DNA of 64,000 bases, taken from NCBI GenBank assembly GCA_965206405.1, contig CBDBJQ010000006.1, positions 682,001 to 746,000 on the forward strand, given 5' to 3'. This document shows positions 23,213-31,175 of the stretch, one piece after another. The first letter of the stretch is position 1; every line of letters starts with the position of its first letter. A model generated the notes under the pieces. The model was given only the letters and a program-made list of their open reading frames with translations, was not told where the DNA came from and did no database searches. This DNA is from CBDBJQ01 sp965206405 (GTDB taxonomy: Bacteria > Pseudomonadota > Alphaproteobacteria > UBA8366). The position numbers and the translations under genes are program-made.

Positions 23213-24070
23213 ATGGCGGAAACGGTTATCAACGGCGAGGGGCGCACACCGCGCCTTAAGGCTCCGGAGCTGGCCTGCGAGTGCCATTCGCACATCTATG
23301 CGCCGGCCGGCCGCTATGCCGAAGCATCCGGCGGCACCCCGCACGGCCCCGCCTCGCTGGAAGCCTATGAAACCATGCTGGCGCGTCTCGGCATATCCCG
23401 CGGCGTCATCGTCCAGCCCTCGCTCTACGGTTCCGACAACGGCGCGACGCTGGAGGCCATCGCGACGATGGGGCTCAACCGGGCACGGGGTGTTGCGATT
23501 GCCCCGGAGGCAGACGAGGCGGAACTGAAGGCTCTGCATGATGCGGGCATCCGCGGATCCCGGTTCTTTCTTCTCGCCGGCCCCGGCTTTGATGTAATCG
23601 ACGAGGTGGCGCGACGGATCGCGCCGTTTGGCTGGCATGTCGATGTCCAGGATGACGGCGACTGGCTTGGCGAGGCGATCCCGATACTCGAGCAGCTTCC
23701 TGTCGACGTCGTCATCGACCACATCGGCCGGCAACCCGAGGGAACGACGCCAGACGCACCGGGATTCCAGGCCCTGCTGCGGTTCATGGAGACGGGCCGC
23801 TGCTGGATGAAAATCTCGGGGCCGTATTACCGCTCGACCGCAGGGGCGCCGGGCTTCGCCGACAAGATACCGCTGGTTCGCGCCATGCTCGAGTGCCGCC
23901 CGGACCGGCTGGTCTGGGCCGCCAACTGGCCGCATCCGGGTTTCAAGGTCGACGCCAAGCCCGAGGATGCGGACTGTCTCGATTTTCTGCTCGACGCCGT
24001 GCCCGAGGATGCGTTGCGCAACGCCATCCTCGCCGACAACCCGGCCCGGCTCTACGATTTCCCCAACTGA
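23213..24070 (+). CDS. Amidohydrolase-family lactonase-like protein (LigI/2-pyrone-4,6-dicarboxylate lactonase type)
   Basis: 285 aa TIM-barrel protein. The N-terminal HxH motif is ECHSHIYAP, similar to the CHxH of PDC lactonases and related metal-independent lactonases. Later motifs are VVIDHIGR and the terminal catalytic-Asp-like loop WAANWPHPG, followed by NPARLYDF. Such enzymes hydrolyse lactones or 2-pyrones in aromatic or sugar-acid degradation. The 3' end overlaps the convergent flavoprotein gene by 19 bp. A second amidohydrolase of the same superfamily is at 35356-36276. Substrate unknown. Confidence 0.75.
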   Translation: MAETVINGEGRTPRLKAPELACECHSHIYAPAGRYAEASGGTPHGPASLEAYETMLARLGISRGVIVQPSLYGSDNGATLEAIATMGLNRARGVAIAPEADEAELKALHDAGIRGSRFFLLAGPGFDVIDEVARRIAPFGWHVDVQDDGDWLGEAIPILEQLPVDVVIDHIGRQPEGTTPDAPGFQALLRFMETGRCWMKISGPYYRSTAGAPGFADKIPLVRAMLECRPDRLVWAANWPHPGFKVDAKPEDADCLDFLLDAVPEDALRNAILADNPARLYDFPN

Positions 24071-25890
24071 AACGTCGACGGTTCCGCTGGCGGGGACGCC
24101 GGCGTCTCGCCGGCGGTTTCCGCTTGGTCGAGAGCGGCTAGGGCGCCGATCGAAACCGGCTTCACCGGCGGGCGGATCCGGAACGATCCAACCTCGGGAA
24201 CCGGCAGGCGGCGCTCCCGGGCGATCAGTTCGCCCGCCGTCGCCGCACACATCCGCCCCTGACACGGGCCCATCCCGCAGCGGGTGAAGGCCTTGAGCTG
24301 GTTTGGCCCGGTGGCACCGAGCCGGAGCGCGCCCCGGATTTCTCCGACCCGCACCTCCTCGCAGCGACACACCATGACCCGGTCTTCTGCCGGTGCGAGC
24401 ATCTCCGGCGGCGGTCGGTACAGGCGGTCAAGCAGGGGCCGGATCGCGGCCAGCTTTTGTCGCCTCCGGTGTAGCGGTCGCGCGAGGCGGTCGCGCAGGG
24501 TCATGTCGATGCAGCCGAGATGGAAAGCGGCGTCGAGCGCCGTGATCTCGCCGGAAAGTGCTGCTGCCTCGGCGCCGAGGATGCCGGCGGTGTCGCCGGC
24601 GACCGCGATGCGGGGCCGGTCCGTGGCGCCCCAGGCGTCGGTCTCGGGCTCCCAGTGCCGCGGCGCCTCGCGCCAGAGGTGACGGCATCCTGCCTGCCGG
24701 GAGAGATGGGTGGCGGGAATGACTCCTTCGTGCACCAGCAGCGTTTCCGTTTCTATCACCACTGCCTCACCCGACCCGCCGGCCTGGAACCGGACCGCTT
24801 CGACATGTTCCTCACCGAGGGCCTCAATGCTCTGGCAGCCGCGCCAGACGGGAAGACGGCTGCGGCGCAGTGTGCGCATCATCGCAGCGCCCTCGGCGAG
24901 CATGGGATAAGCCTGCAGGGCCCGGGGCAGAAGCGGAGCGGCCGCGGCGAAGTCCCGCCGCCGGGTGGTTTGCAGCACGCCGGCGATATCGGTGCCGGCG
25001 GCGCGGAGTTGCAACGCGGCGAGCAACAGCAGCGGTCCGCTGCCGGCGAGCACCGTACGGCCGGCGGGCACCGCACCGGTTGATTTGAGCATGATCTGTG
25101 CGGCGCCTGTGCCCATCACGCCGGGCAGGGTCCAGCCGGGCAGGGGTGTCGGCCGCTCCATGGCGCCGGTCGCGATAATGATCCGCCTAGCCGTCGCCGT
25201 CCATGCGCCGCGATCGTCACGGCAGGCGACGGTGCCGTCATCATCAATGCGCCAGACCGCGGTGCCGGGCGCATAGGCGGCGGTACTGGTACGGAAACGC
25301 CTGATCAGCGCATCACCGCGCTTGCGGTGGAGGCCGGGAATCCTGTCGGCTCCCCCAACCTTTCCGTCCGGCGGCACTCCCTGCAATGCTGGCGATATCC
25401 GGCGGTAGATCTGGCCGCCCGGGTGTGTCTGCTCGTCGATTAGCAGGACTGAAAGCTCGCATTCGGCCGCAGTTGCGGCGGCAGCAAGACCGGCCGGTCC
25501 GGCGCCAATGACGAGGACATCGACGTTGCTCGTTTCGGGACGGTTCTCCGGCAAAGTTTTTGAGGGATCCTTCGGGAAATCTTCCGGGGAGAGCGGTTCG
25601 CGCGTTGCACCAGCGCGGCGAACATCCATACCGTCGCGGACCGGGGTGAGGCAGGCCTGGCGGCGGCCGAGGCCGTCGATATCGACGAGGCACTCGAAGC
25701 ATGTGCCCATCATGCACCAGGGCGCGCGCCGTTCACCCGAGTTCGCCGCTGTTCGCATCCAGCCGATGCCGGCCGCAAGAAGGGCGCCGGCGACGCTGTC
25801 CTGGGCGTGCGCCTCGATGACCTGTCCCTCGAAGCGGAACGAGACCGGCGCGGTGTCAATCAAAGAAGGGTCAGGCAGCCGCCGGTACAT
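24052..25890 (-). CDS. Fused 2Fe-2S / FAD / BFD-type oxidoreductase (HcnA-HcnB fusion, opine-oxidase alpha-like)
   Basis: 612 aa with three parts. Residues 15-90 form a ferredoxin-like domain (Fer2_4) with Cys ligands in WCMMGTCFECL and RRQACL. Residues 125-480 form an FAD/NAD oxidoreductase (VIGAGPAGLAAAA, and a second motif near VLAGSGPLLLLAA). Residues 485-560 form a BFD-like 2Fe-2S domain with CRCEEV and MGPCQGRMC. In cyanide synthase (HcnABC) and opine or hydroxyproline dehydrogenases the ferredoxin part is a separate subunit; here it is fused. The HcnC-like partner lies 54 bp upstream. The complex probably oxidises an amino acid or N-substituted amino acid at the inner membrane. Confidence 0.82.
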   Translation of the reverse strand: MYRRLPDPSLIDTAPVSFRFEGQVIEAHAQDSVAGALLAAGIGWMRTAANSGERRAPWCMMGTCFECLVDIDGLGRRQACLTPVRDGMDVRRAGATREPLSPEDFPKDPSKTLPENRPETSNVDVLVIGAGPAGLAAAATAAECELSVLLIDEQTHPGGQIYRRISPALQGVPPDGKVGGADRIPGLHRKRGDALIRRFRTSTAAYAPGTAVWRIDDDGTVACRDDRGAWTATARRIIIATGAMERPTPLPGWTLPGVMGTGAAQIMLKSTGAVPAGRTVLAGSGPLLLLAALQLRAAGTDIAGVLQTTRRRDFAAAAPLLPRALQAYPMLAEGAAMMRTLRRSRLPVWRGCQSIEALGEEHVEAVRFQAGGSGEAVVIETETLLVHEGVIPATHLSRQAGCRHLWREAPRHWEPETDAWGATDRPRIAVAGDTAGILGAEAAALSGEITALDAAFHLGCIDMTLRDRLARPLHRRRQKLAAIRPLLDRLYRPPPEMLAPAEDRVMVCRCEEVRVGEIRGALRLGATGPNQLKAFTRCGMGPCQGRMCAATAGELIARERRLPVPEVGSFRIRPPVKPVSIGALAALDQAETAGETPASPPAEPSTFQLGKS

Positions 25891-25944
25891 CGTGTGGATC
25901 CTCGGGGGTTTTCGGGGTTTTCGGGGGGGGTGGCGCGGGTTGTT

Positions 25945-27099
25945 TCAGGCCACCTTAGGCGCCGGGGCGAAGCGACGGGCGCTGAAGGCATCAAAACCGT
26001 CCGGCTTCTCGCCGCCCGCAATCCAGCGCGCGACCAGACGCGCATTGGCGGCGGCAAGCGTGATGCCGCTGTGGGAGGTTGCAGAATAGGCGCCGGGACA
26101 GGCCTCCGATTCATCGTAGATGGCGGCGCCGTCCGGGGTGAGCACCCGGATGCAGCCCCAGCTGCGTACCAGGTTCAGCCCGGCGAGATCCGGGAAGGCG
26201 GCGACCGCCCGGCGTGCGATCCGTGCGGTCGCGGCCAGCGTGGTCCCGTTATCGAAACCGACATCCTCCTCGGAGTTCCCGAGCAGGAAACCGCCCTCGT
26301 CAGTCCTGCGCATGGTCGCAACCGGTATTGCGGCTGTGGCTGCAGTTGCGGCACGTTCGGTGACGAGAACCTGGCCGCGCTGGGGACGGACCGGCACATC
26401 GAGGCCGACCATTGACGCGAGTCGCGGCGCGCCGTGACCGGCGGCGAGCACGAGTTTTGCTGCCGAAACAGGTCCGGTTTCAGTTTCCGCAACGAAACCG
26501 TCGCCCTCGCGGCGAATGGACACAACCTCGCTTTCCGGGCGGTAGTGACCACCGGCCTCGCGGAATCCCGCATGCAGGGCCCGTAGCAGGCGTAACGGGT
26601 TGACGTCGCCGTCGTGGGGGCAGAAGGATGCACCGGTAACGGTGTCGCCGATGCGGAGCTTTGGCAGCATCTGGCGCACCTCTTCGGGCTCGATGATTTC
26701 GCAGTCGTAGCCCTCGGGCCCGGCCTGCTGGCGCATGATGTCCATTTGCCGCCGGCGTTCCTCGCGTTCCTCTTCGCCAACCAGGATCTGCAATCCGCCG
26801 TCATTGCGGTGAGCGACCCCGATTCCGGTCCCTTCCTCGAGTTCGGCCGCAAAATCACCCCAGAGCCCGGCTGATTCCCGGCTCCAGTCAGTGTAGCGCT
26901 GCATGCCCATGCCTTTGGTCTGGACCCAAACCAAACCGAAATTGCCGCGCGCCGCACGCAACGCGTCGTCGCCACCGTCGAGAACCAGGGTGTCGCAGCC
27001 AAGCCGCTGGAGGCCGTAGGCGATGGCGATGCCGAAGATACCGCCGCCGACGACAACGGTATCGGCGGTGTCTGTCTCGATGCGGGATGCTGGTCGCAT
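25945..27099 (-). CDS. FAD-dependent amino-acid oxidase (DAO family, HcnC/opine-oxidase beta-like)
   Basis: 384 aa. N-terminal dinucleotide motif TVVVGGGIFGIAIAYGLQRLG, C-terminal HSGITLAAANARLVARWI typical of DAO-family enzymes. It supplies the substrate-oxidising FAD site for the complex with the downstream fused Fe-S flavoprotein. The ORF extends to 27198, but the ATG at 27099 begins right before the FAD motif and has AGAGAA upstream; the extra 33 residues run through a 19-bp tandem duplication and look non-coding. First gene of the two-gene operon. Confidence 0.82.
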   Translation of the reverse strand: MRPASRIETDTADTVVVGGGIFGIAIAYGLQRLGCDTLVLDGGDDALRAARGNFGLVWVQTKGMGMQRYTDWSRESAGLWGDFAAELEEGTGIGVAHRNDGGLQILVGEEEREERRRQMDIMRQQAGPEGYDCEIIEPEEVRQMLPKLRIGDTVTGASFCPHDGDVNPLRLLRALHAGFREAGGHYRPESEVVSIRREGDGFVAETETGPVSAAKLVLAAGHGAPRLASMVGLDVPVRPQRGQVLVTERAATAATAAIPVATMRRTDEGGFLLGNSEEDVGFDNGTTLAATARIARRAVAAFPDLAGLNLVRSWGCIRVLTPDGAAIYDESEACPGAYSATSHSGITLAAANARLVARWIAGGEKPDGFDAFSARRFAPAPKVA

Positions 27100-27556
27100 G
27101 GGCTTCGTTTCTCTTGTGTGAGTCGACCCCGCGCATGTTCTGCCGGAAATATCGAGGTCACACCGAAATATCGAGGTCACACCATAGCGATAAATCAAAC
27201 GATATTGGAGAGTCGATACTAGGGACGATACTAGGGACGATTCCGTGTCCCGGCAACGGCGCTGTATGGGGTTGCCGGCTGGATGGCGAGGTTGATATTG
27301 CTGTGATCGTGCCCGATATATTTACTGTCGGGCGCCCGCATAAGGGTTTGATATGGTTCGCCCAGCCTGACATCACCCGCCTTCCGCCCGGAGGGTTTTC
27401 TGGTGCGTGTCTCTGGCCTCGCACCTTCACAGCGATATGAGCCCCAAAAACAGGCGTTTGGACCCGGTTTCCGGGCGTGGCAGGTTCTTTGCTGAACCTT
27501 GCCACCCGCTACGGCACTGCCTACCTTCAATACCTACCAGCCACAGGATCGCCAGC
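27100..27556. other. Divergent intergenic region with tandem repeats and a hairpin
   Basis: About 457 bp without a convincing gene. It contains a 19-bp unit (GAAATATCGAGGTCACACC) twice in tandem at 27146-27183 and a 12-bp unit (CGATACTAGGGA) twice at 27214-27237. It also has a hairpin at 27478-27504 in which GGCAGGTTC pairs with GAACC-T-TGCC. It must hold promoters for the oxidase operon (minus) and the glycine-zipper gene (plus). Confidence 0.6.
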
Positions 27557-28135
27557 ATGCCATCAAGACCGATTCGGTTTTCTTCCGCACGTTCCGCAGG
27601 ACTGCCTGCCGCATTGCCTGTCGCGCTGTTTGCAGGCGTCCTTGCGTTTGGTGTCGCACTCGATATTCCCGAGAGTCGCGCCGGCAGCAGCCTCTATCCG
27701 ACGACCGTGCCGCGTGGCTCGGCGGGCAAACTTCAGCACATCCGCTACGGTACCATCGAGGGTGTCCGCCGTGTTCGGATCGAGGGATCGAAGTCGGGCA
27801 TCGGTGCTGCTGTCGGTGGCGTGGGCGGCGGTGTCGCCGGCTCGGCTTTCGGTGGTGGCAAGCGCGCCAAGACCCTGACGACGCTTGGTGGTGCTCTGGC
27901 TGGTGGTATTATCGGCCACAAGGTGGAAGAAGAGACAACCAAGGAGCGCGGCTACGAGTACACCATCCAGATGGATACCGGCGAGCATGTCGCCGGCATC
28001 CAGGGTGGCCACCGGCCTTTCAAGGTCGGCGACCGGATCCAGATCATCGAGAGTGTCGATAATCGCCCCGTCTGGAAACGACAGCAGGACGGCGGCGCGA
28101 CCGTCCGCATCCTGCCGGCGCCACCGGGAAAATAA
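27557..28135 (+). CDS. Glycine-zipper 2TM-domain envelope protein (SlyB/17-kDa antigen-like)
   Basis: 192 aa. An N-terminal hydrophobic stretch (LPAALPVALFAGVLAFGVAL) suggests export with cleavage near ESRA-G; there is no lipobox Cys. The middle is a glycine zipper (SGIGAAVGGVGGGVAGSAFGGG, then GGALAGGIIGHKVEE), followed by a small beta domain typical of SlyB and Rickettsia 17-kDa antigens. Likely periplasmic or outer-membrane associated. Start ATG at 27557 has AGGA upstream; the longer frame from 27407 is not supported. It ends 4 bp before the next gene and may be cotranscribed with the selenoprotein operon. Confidence 0.75.
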   Translation: MPSRPIRFSSARSAGLPAALPVALFAGVLAFGVALDIPESRAGSSLYPTTVPRGSAGKLQHIRYGTIEGVRRVRIEGSKSGIGAAVGGVGGGVAGSAFGGGKRAKTLTTLGGALAGGIIGHKVEEETTKERGYEYTIQMDTGEHVAGIQGGHRPFKVGDRIQIIESVDNRPVWKRQQDGGATVRILPAPPGK

Positions 28136-28139
28136 CACC

Positions 28140-29591
28140 ATGCCAATGAATGATGGGCCAATGAATGATGGCCTCGTTCTCGTCGCCAAGCGCGACTGCC
28201 CGACCTGCACGATGCTTGAGCCTGTCTATCGGCAGATCGCCGATGGCGGCCTGTCCATGCAGATTCACAGCCAGGATGACCCGTCCTTTCCCGAAACCGT
28301 CGACGGTGTCCTCGACGACACCGAGCTCGAGGTCTCCTACAGGCTTGGTATCGAGACGGTGCCGACGCTGATCCGAATGGAGGCGGGCCAGGAGATCGAC
28401 CGTGCGGTGGGCTGGAGCCGCGACGAATGGGAGCGGGTCGCCGGGGTTCCCGAACTGGGCCAGACTCTTCCTGATCACCAGCCCGGATGCGGCTCGCGAA
28501 GCGTCGAGCCGGGCATGCCGGAACTGCTCGAGATTCGCTACGGCGATGCGCCGCTGGCGTCGCGCCAAATCGAGGTCACAGCGATCGAGGACGAGGTCGA
28601 GGCCTGCTACAGCCGCGGCTGGAGCGACGGTTTGCCGGTGGTGCCGCCAACCCCAGTGCGGGTCTGGCGGATGCTGCAGGGTACGCCGCGTGATCCGGCG
28701 GAGCCTGTTGGCGCCATTCCACCGAACAACGTCCCCTGCACGGTGGAGAAGGTAGCTGTCAATGCCGTCATGGCCGGGTGCCGGCCGGAATACATGCCGG
28801 TTGTGCTGGCCGTCGTCGAGGCGGCGCTTGATCCCGATTTCTGCATGCACGGGATGCTGTGCACGACGCATTTCGTCGGGCCGATGGTCATCGTCAATGG
28901 CCCGATAGCGGCCCGCATTGGCATGAACAGCGGCGTGAACGCCCTCGGACAGGGCAACCGCGCAAACGCGACCATCGGCCGCACCCTGCAACTGGTGATC
29001 CGCAATGTCGGCGGTGGTGTTCCGGGCGGAATCGACCGGGCGACCCTCGGCAACCCGGGCAAGTACACCTACTGCTTCGCCGAGGATGAATCGAACCCGA
29101 TCTGGAAGCCGCTGTCCGTCGACCGAGGCGTGGCACCGGGCTGGTCTGCGGTCACGCTCTATGGCGGCGAGGGATTGATGGGCAATTTCGACCAGCTGTC
29201 CCGGACTCCGGAATCGCTTACCCGGTCGCTGGCCATGTCGATGCGGGCCATTGGCCACCCCAAGAAAGTCCAGGTCCATGACGTGTTGCTGGTGATTGCA
29301 CCCGAGCATCTCAGGGTCTATGCAGAAGCAGGCTGGTCGAAGGCGCGGCTGATGCAGGAATTCGACGAAGTGCTGTCGTTACCTGGTGAGGATCTGGTGC
29401 AGGGAGCCCATGGCGTCGCCGAGGGTATCGCGCCCGAGGGTGTGGGACGCCGCCATGCCAAGTTCCGGCCTGGCGGCCTCAATATCGTCCGCGCCGGCGG
29501 CGAGGCCGGCCTGATGTCGGCCCTCATCGGCGGCTGGGGAGCCACCGGCGAACGGGGAAGTGAACTGGTCACAAAGGAGATCGACGAATGA
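28140..29591 (+). CDS. Thioredoxin-like domain fused to a UGSC-associated domain of unknown function
   Basis: 483 aa. Residues 10-105 look like a thioredoxin fold with a redox motif DCPTC at 20-23 and the cis-Pro region IETVPTLIRM. Residues 130-480 form a conserved-looking domain I cannot name, with GWSDGLPVVPPTP, PNNVPCTVEK, an CMHGMLCTTH segment, GNRANATIGR and a C-terminal RPGGLNIVRAGGEAG. Several cysteines (around residues 200-245) could be redox partners. The first codons sit in a 15-bp tandem duplication giving repeated PMNDG, so three closely spaced ATGs are possible; I chose the first. The stop overlaps the selenoprotein start as ATGA, so the two are translationally coupled and probably work together. 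Confidence 0.72.
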   Translation: MPMNDGPMNDGLVLVAKRDCPTCTMLEPVYRQIADGGLSMQIHSQDDPSFPETVDGVLDDTELEVSYRLGIETVPTLIRMEAGQEIDRAVGWSRDEWERVAGVPELGQTLPDHQPGCGSRSVEPGMPELLEIRYGDAPLASRQIEVTAIEDEVEACYSRGWSDGLPVVPPTPVRVWRMLQGTPRDPAEPVGAIPPNNVPCTVEKVAVNAVMAGCRPEYMPVVLAVVEAALDPDFCMHGMLCTTHFVGPMVIVNGPIAARIGMNSGVNALGQGNRANATIGRTLQLVIRNVGGGVPGGIDRATLGNPGKYTYCFAEDESNPIWKPLSVDRGVAPGWSAVTLYGGEGLMGNFDQLSRTPESLTRSLAMSMRAIGHPKKVQVHDVLLVIAPEHLRVYAEAGWSKARLMQEFDEVLSLPGEDLVQGAHGVAEGIAPEGVGRRHAKFRPGGLNIVRAGGEAGLMSALIGGWGATGERGSELVTKEIDE

Positions 29592-30109
29592 ATGATTCCA
29601 TTGTCATGCTTGATCCGACAGGTGAAACCCTGCCGGTCGAGCGTCGGCGCAAGAATCCGCCGGCATCACTTGAGGGGTTGACCATCGGCGTCCTCGACAT
29701 TGGCAAGGCGCGCGGTGACGTGTTCTGCGACAGAATCGCCGAGGCGATGGAAGAGCGCGGATACACGGTCAAGCAGTATGCCAAACCGACCAACACGCGG
29801 GTCGCGCCGCTTGCGCTTTCCCAGCAGATCGCCGCCGAGTGCGACGTCGTCGTCGAGGCACTAAGCGACTGAGGATCCTGCACGTCGTGCAGTTTGCATG
29901 ACATTGCGGATCTTGACGAAAGAGGCATCCCCGGCGGGATGATCGCCACCACGGCTTTTGAGCAGGCGGCAGAGGCGCAGGCCGCAGCACTCGGCTTCCA
30001 GCCTGGGATCGTCTACGTGCCGCATCCGATACAGGATCGCACCGACGAGGAAATCAGGGCTATCGCCGATGCCGCGATGGAGCCGGTCCTGCGCATGATC
30101 ACCGCCTGA
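29588..30109 (+). CDS. UGSC-family selenoprotein (in-frame TGA decoded as selenocysteine)
   Basis: 173 aa if TGA at 29870-29872 is read as Sec95. The frame before TGA ends ...CDVVVEALSD and the same frame after it continues U-G-S-C-T-S-C-S, then LHDIADLDERGIPGGMIATT, with no further stop until 30107. The U-G-S-C motif and the following ...SC...DI...GIP...A(T)T... pattern are what define the UGSC (seleno)protein family, known from marine metagenomes but of unknown function. A 6-bp hairpin begins 6 bases after the TGA. Conventional calling gives 94- and 72-residue pieces. Sec insertion needs SelA, SelB, SelC and SelD elsewhere in the genome, not seen here. Redox partner is probably the thioredoxin-like protein encoded by the overlapping upstream gene. 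Confidence 0.85.
29870..29892 (+). promoter_or_regulatory. Sec UGA codon and candidate bacterial SECIS hairpin
   Basis: TGA (29870-29872) is followed after five bases by CTGCAC-GTC-GTGCAG (29878-29892), a perfect 6-bp stem with a three-base loop starting in G. Bacterial SECIS elements are small hairpins just 3' of the UGA with a loop G bound by SelB. The loop begins 12 bases after the UGA, close to the geometry of fdhF. No folding program was run. The hairpin also encodes the SCTSCS residues, so coding constraint alone could explain it. Confidence 0.6.
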
Positions 30110-30115
30110 AACGAC

Positions 30116-31132
30116 GTGGCAGAGGGCAATCCGTTGTCGGAAAGCAGCAAAGACGACGAAGAACGTCTTGGGCCAGAGATTCCATCCGATTGCCGGCCGC
30201 AGCCGGAGAACTGCTCCTTTGACCTGCGCGCGGCGCTGTTGGCGGTGTATTCGATTGTCTGCCACATTCCGCAGGATGCCTACACGGCGCCCCTACTCGG
30301 TATGGAGCGCAGCGGCAACGCCGTTCTGATTGACAAGAGCGGGCTGTTCCTCACTGTCGGCTACCTGGTCACCGAGGCCGAGACTATCTGGCTTCTCGAC
30401 AACGCCGGCCGCGCTGTGCCAGGACATGTTGCCGCCTATGACCAGGAAACCGGCTTCGGGCTGGTTCAGGCGTTAGGCCGGATCGAGACCGCACCGCTCG
30501 ATATCGGCATCTCTTCCAATCTCAAGATTGGCGATCCGGTAATCGTCGCCGGCGGTGGTGGCATCAGCCACGCAATCCAGGCCGAGGTGGTGGCGGTCCG
30601 GGAGTTCGCGGGCTATTGGGAGTACTTGCTCGATTCCGCGGTCTTCACAGCACCACCGCATCCGCTCTGGGGCGGCACCGCTCTGCTTGGGAACGACGGT
30701 ACCCTGCGTGGAATCGGATCGCTCTTCGTCCAGCAAACCCAGGACGGCCAGGAGCCGGTCGACGTCAACATGATGGTGCCGATCGACATCCTCAAGCCAA
30801 TCATGGAAGAGCTGCTCCGGAACGGAAAGACCGCTAAGCCGCCGCGGCCGTGGCTTGGCATGTTCACGACCGAGATCGACGACAGGGTCATGGTTGCCGG
30901 GATTGCCGATGACGGCCCGGCGGCTCGTGCTGGAGTCCATGTCGGTGATGCCGTTCTCAGTATCGGCGGCGCGCCGGTTTCCTGCATGGCCGACATGTTC
31001 CGCACAATCTGGTCGAGGGGTGCGGCCGGGATCGACATCCCGCTCCACCTAGGCCGGGGCGGGGATACGATCGAGGTTGCCGTCCGATCGATCAGCCGGA
31101 GCGATCTCTTGCGGTCGCCGGCGGTCCACTGA
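30116..31132 (+). CDS. HtrA/DegP-like protein with PDZ domain and no catalytic triad
   Basis: 338 aa. Residues 55-230 align with the trypsin-like domain of HtrA proteases and 235-330 with a PDZ domain (PWLGMF, DGPAARAGVHVGDAVLSIGG). The catalytic His position (consensus ILTNxHVV) is FLTVGYLV with Tyr83. The Asp position (TDLAVL) is TGFGLV, and the Ser position (GNSGG) is PLWGG. All three catalytic residues are therefore replaced, so it should be a binding or chaperone-like pseudoprotease. No clear signal peptide is visible, so it may be cytoplasmic. GTG start 6 bp after the selenoprotein stop; no good RBS, suggesting coupling. Confidence 0.75.
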   Translation: MAEGNPLSESSKDDEERLGPEIPSDCRPQPENCSFDLRAALLAVYSIVCHIPQDAYTAPLLGMERSGNAVLIDKSGLFLTVGYLVTEAETIWLLDNAGRAVPGHVAAYDQETGFGLVQALGRIETAPLDIGISSNLKIGDPVIVAGGGGISHAIQAEVVAVREFAGYWEYLLDSAVFTAPPHPLWGGTALLGNDGTLRGIGSLFVQQTQDGQEPVDVNMMVPIDILKPIMEELLRNGKTAKPPRPWLGMFTTEIDDRVMVAGIADDGPAARAGVHVGDAVLSIGGAPVSCMADMFRTIWSRGAAGIDIPLHLGRGGDTIEVAVRSISRSDLLRSPAVH

Positions 31133-31175
31133 GTCTGCGGATTCGGCCGGAAACGCTGGGGCTGTCGGGGGTACC

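Noticed and set aside
24052..24070. Regulatory antisense overlap of convergent genes
   Set aside because: A 19-bp convergent overlap of stop regions is common and gives no evidence of regulation by itself.
29894..30109. Separate small gene after the UGSC N-terminal half
   Set aside because: Only a TTG could start it, there is no RBS, and the frame continues exactly from the upstream ORF through the UGSC motif.
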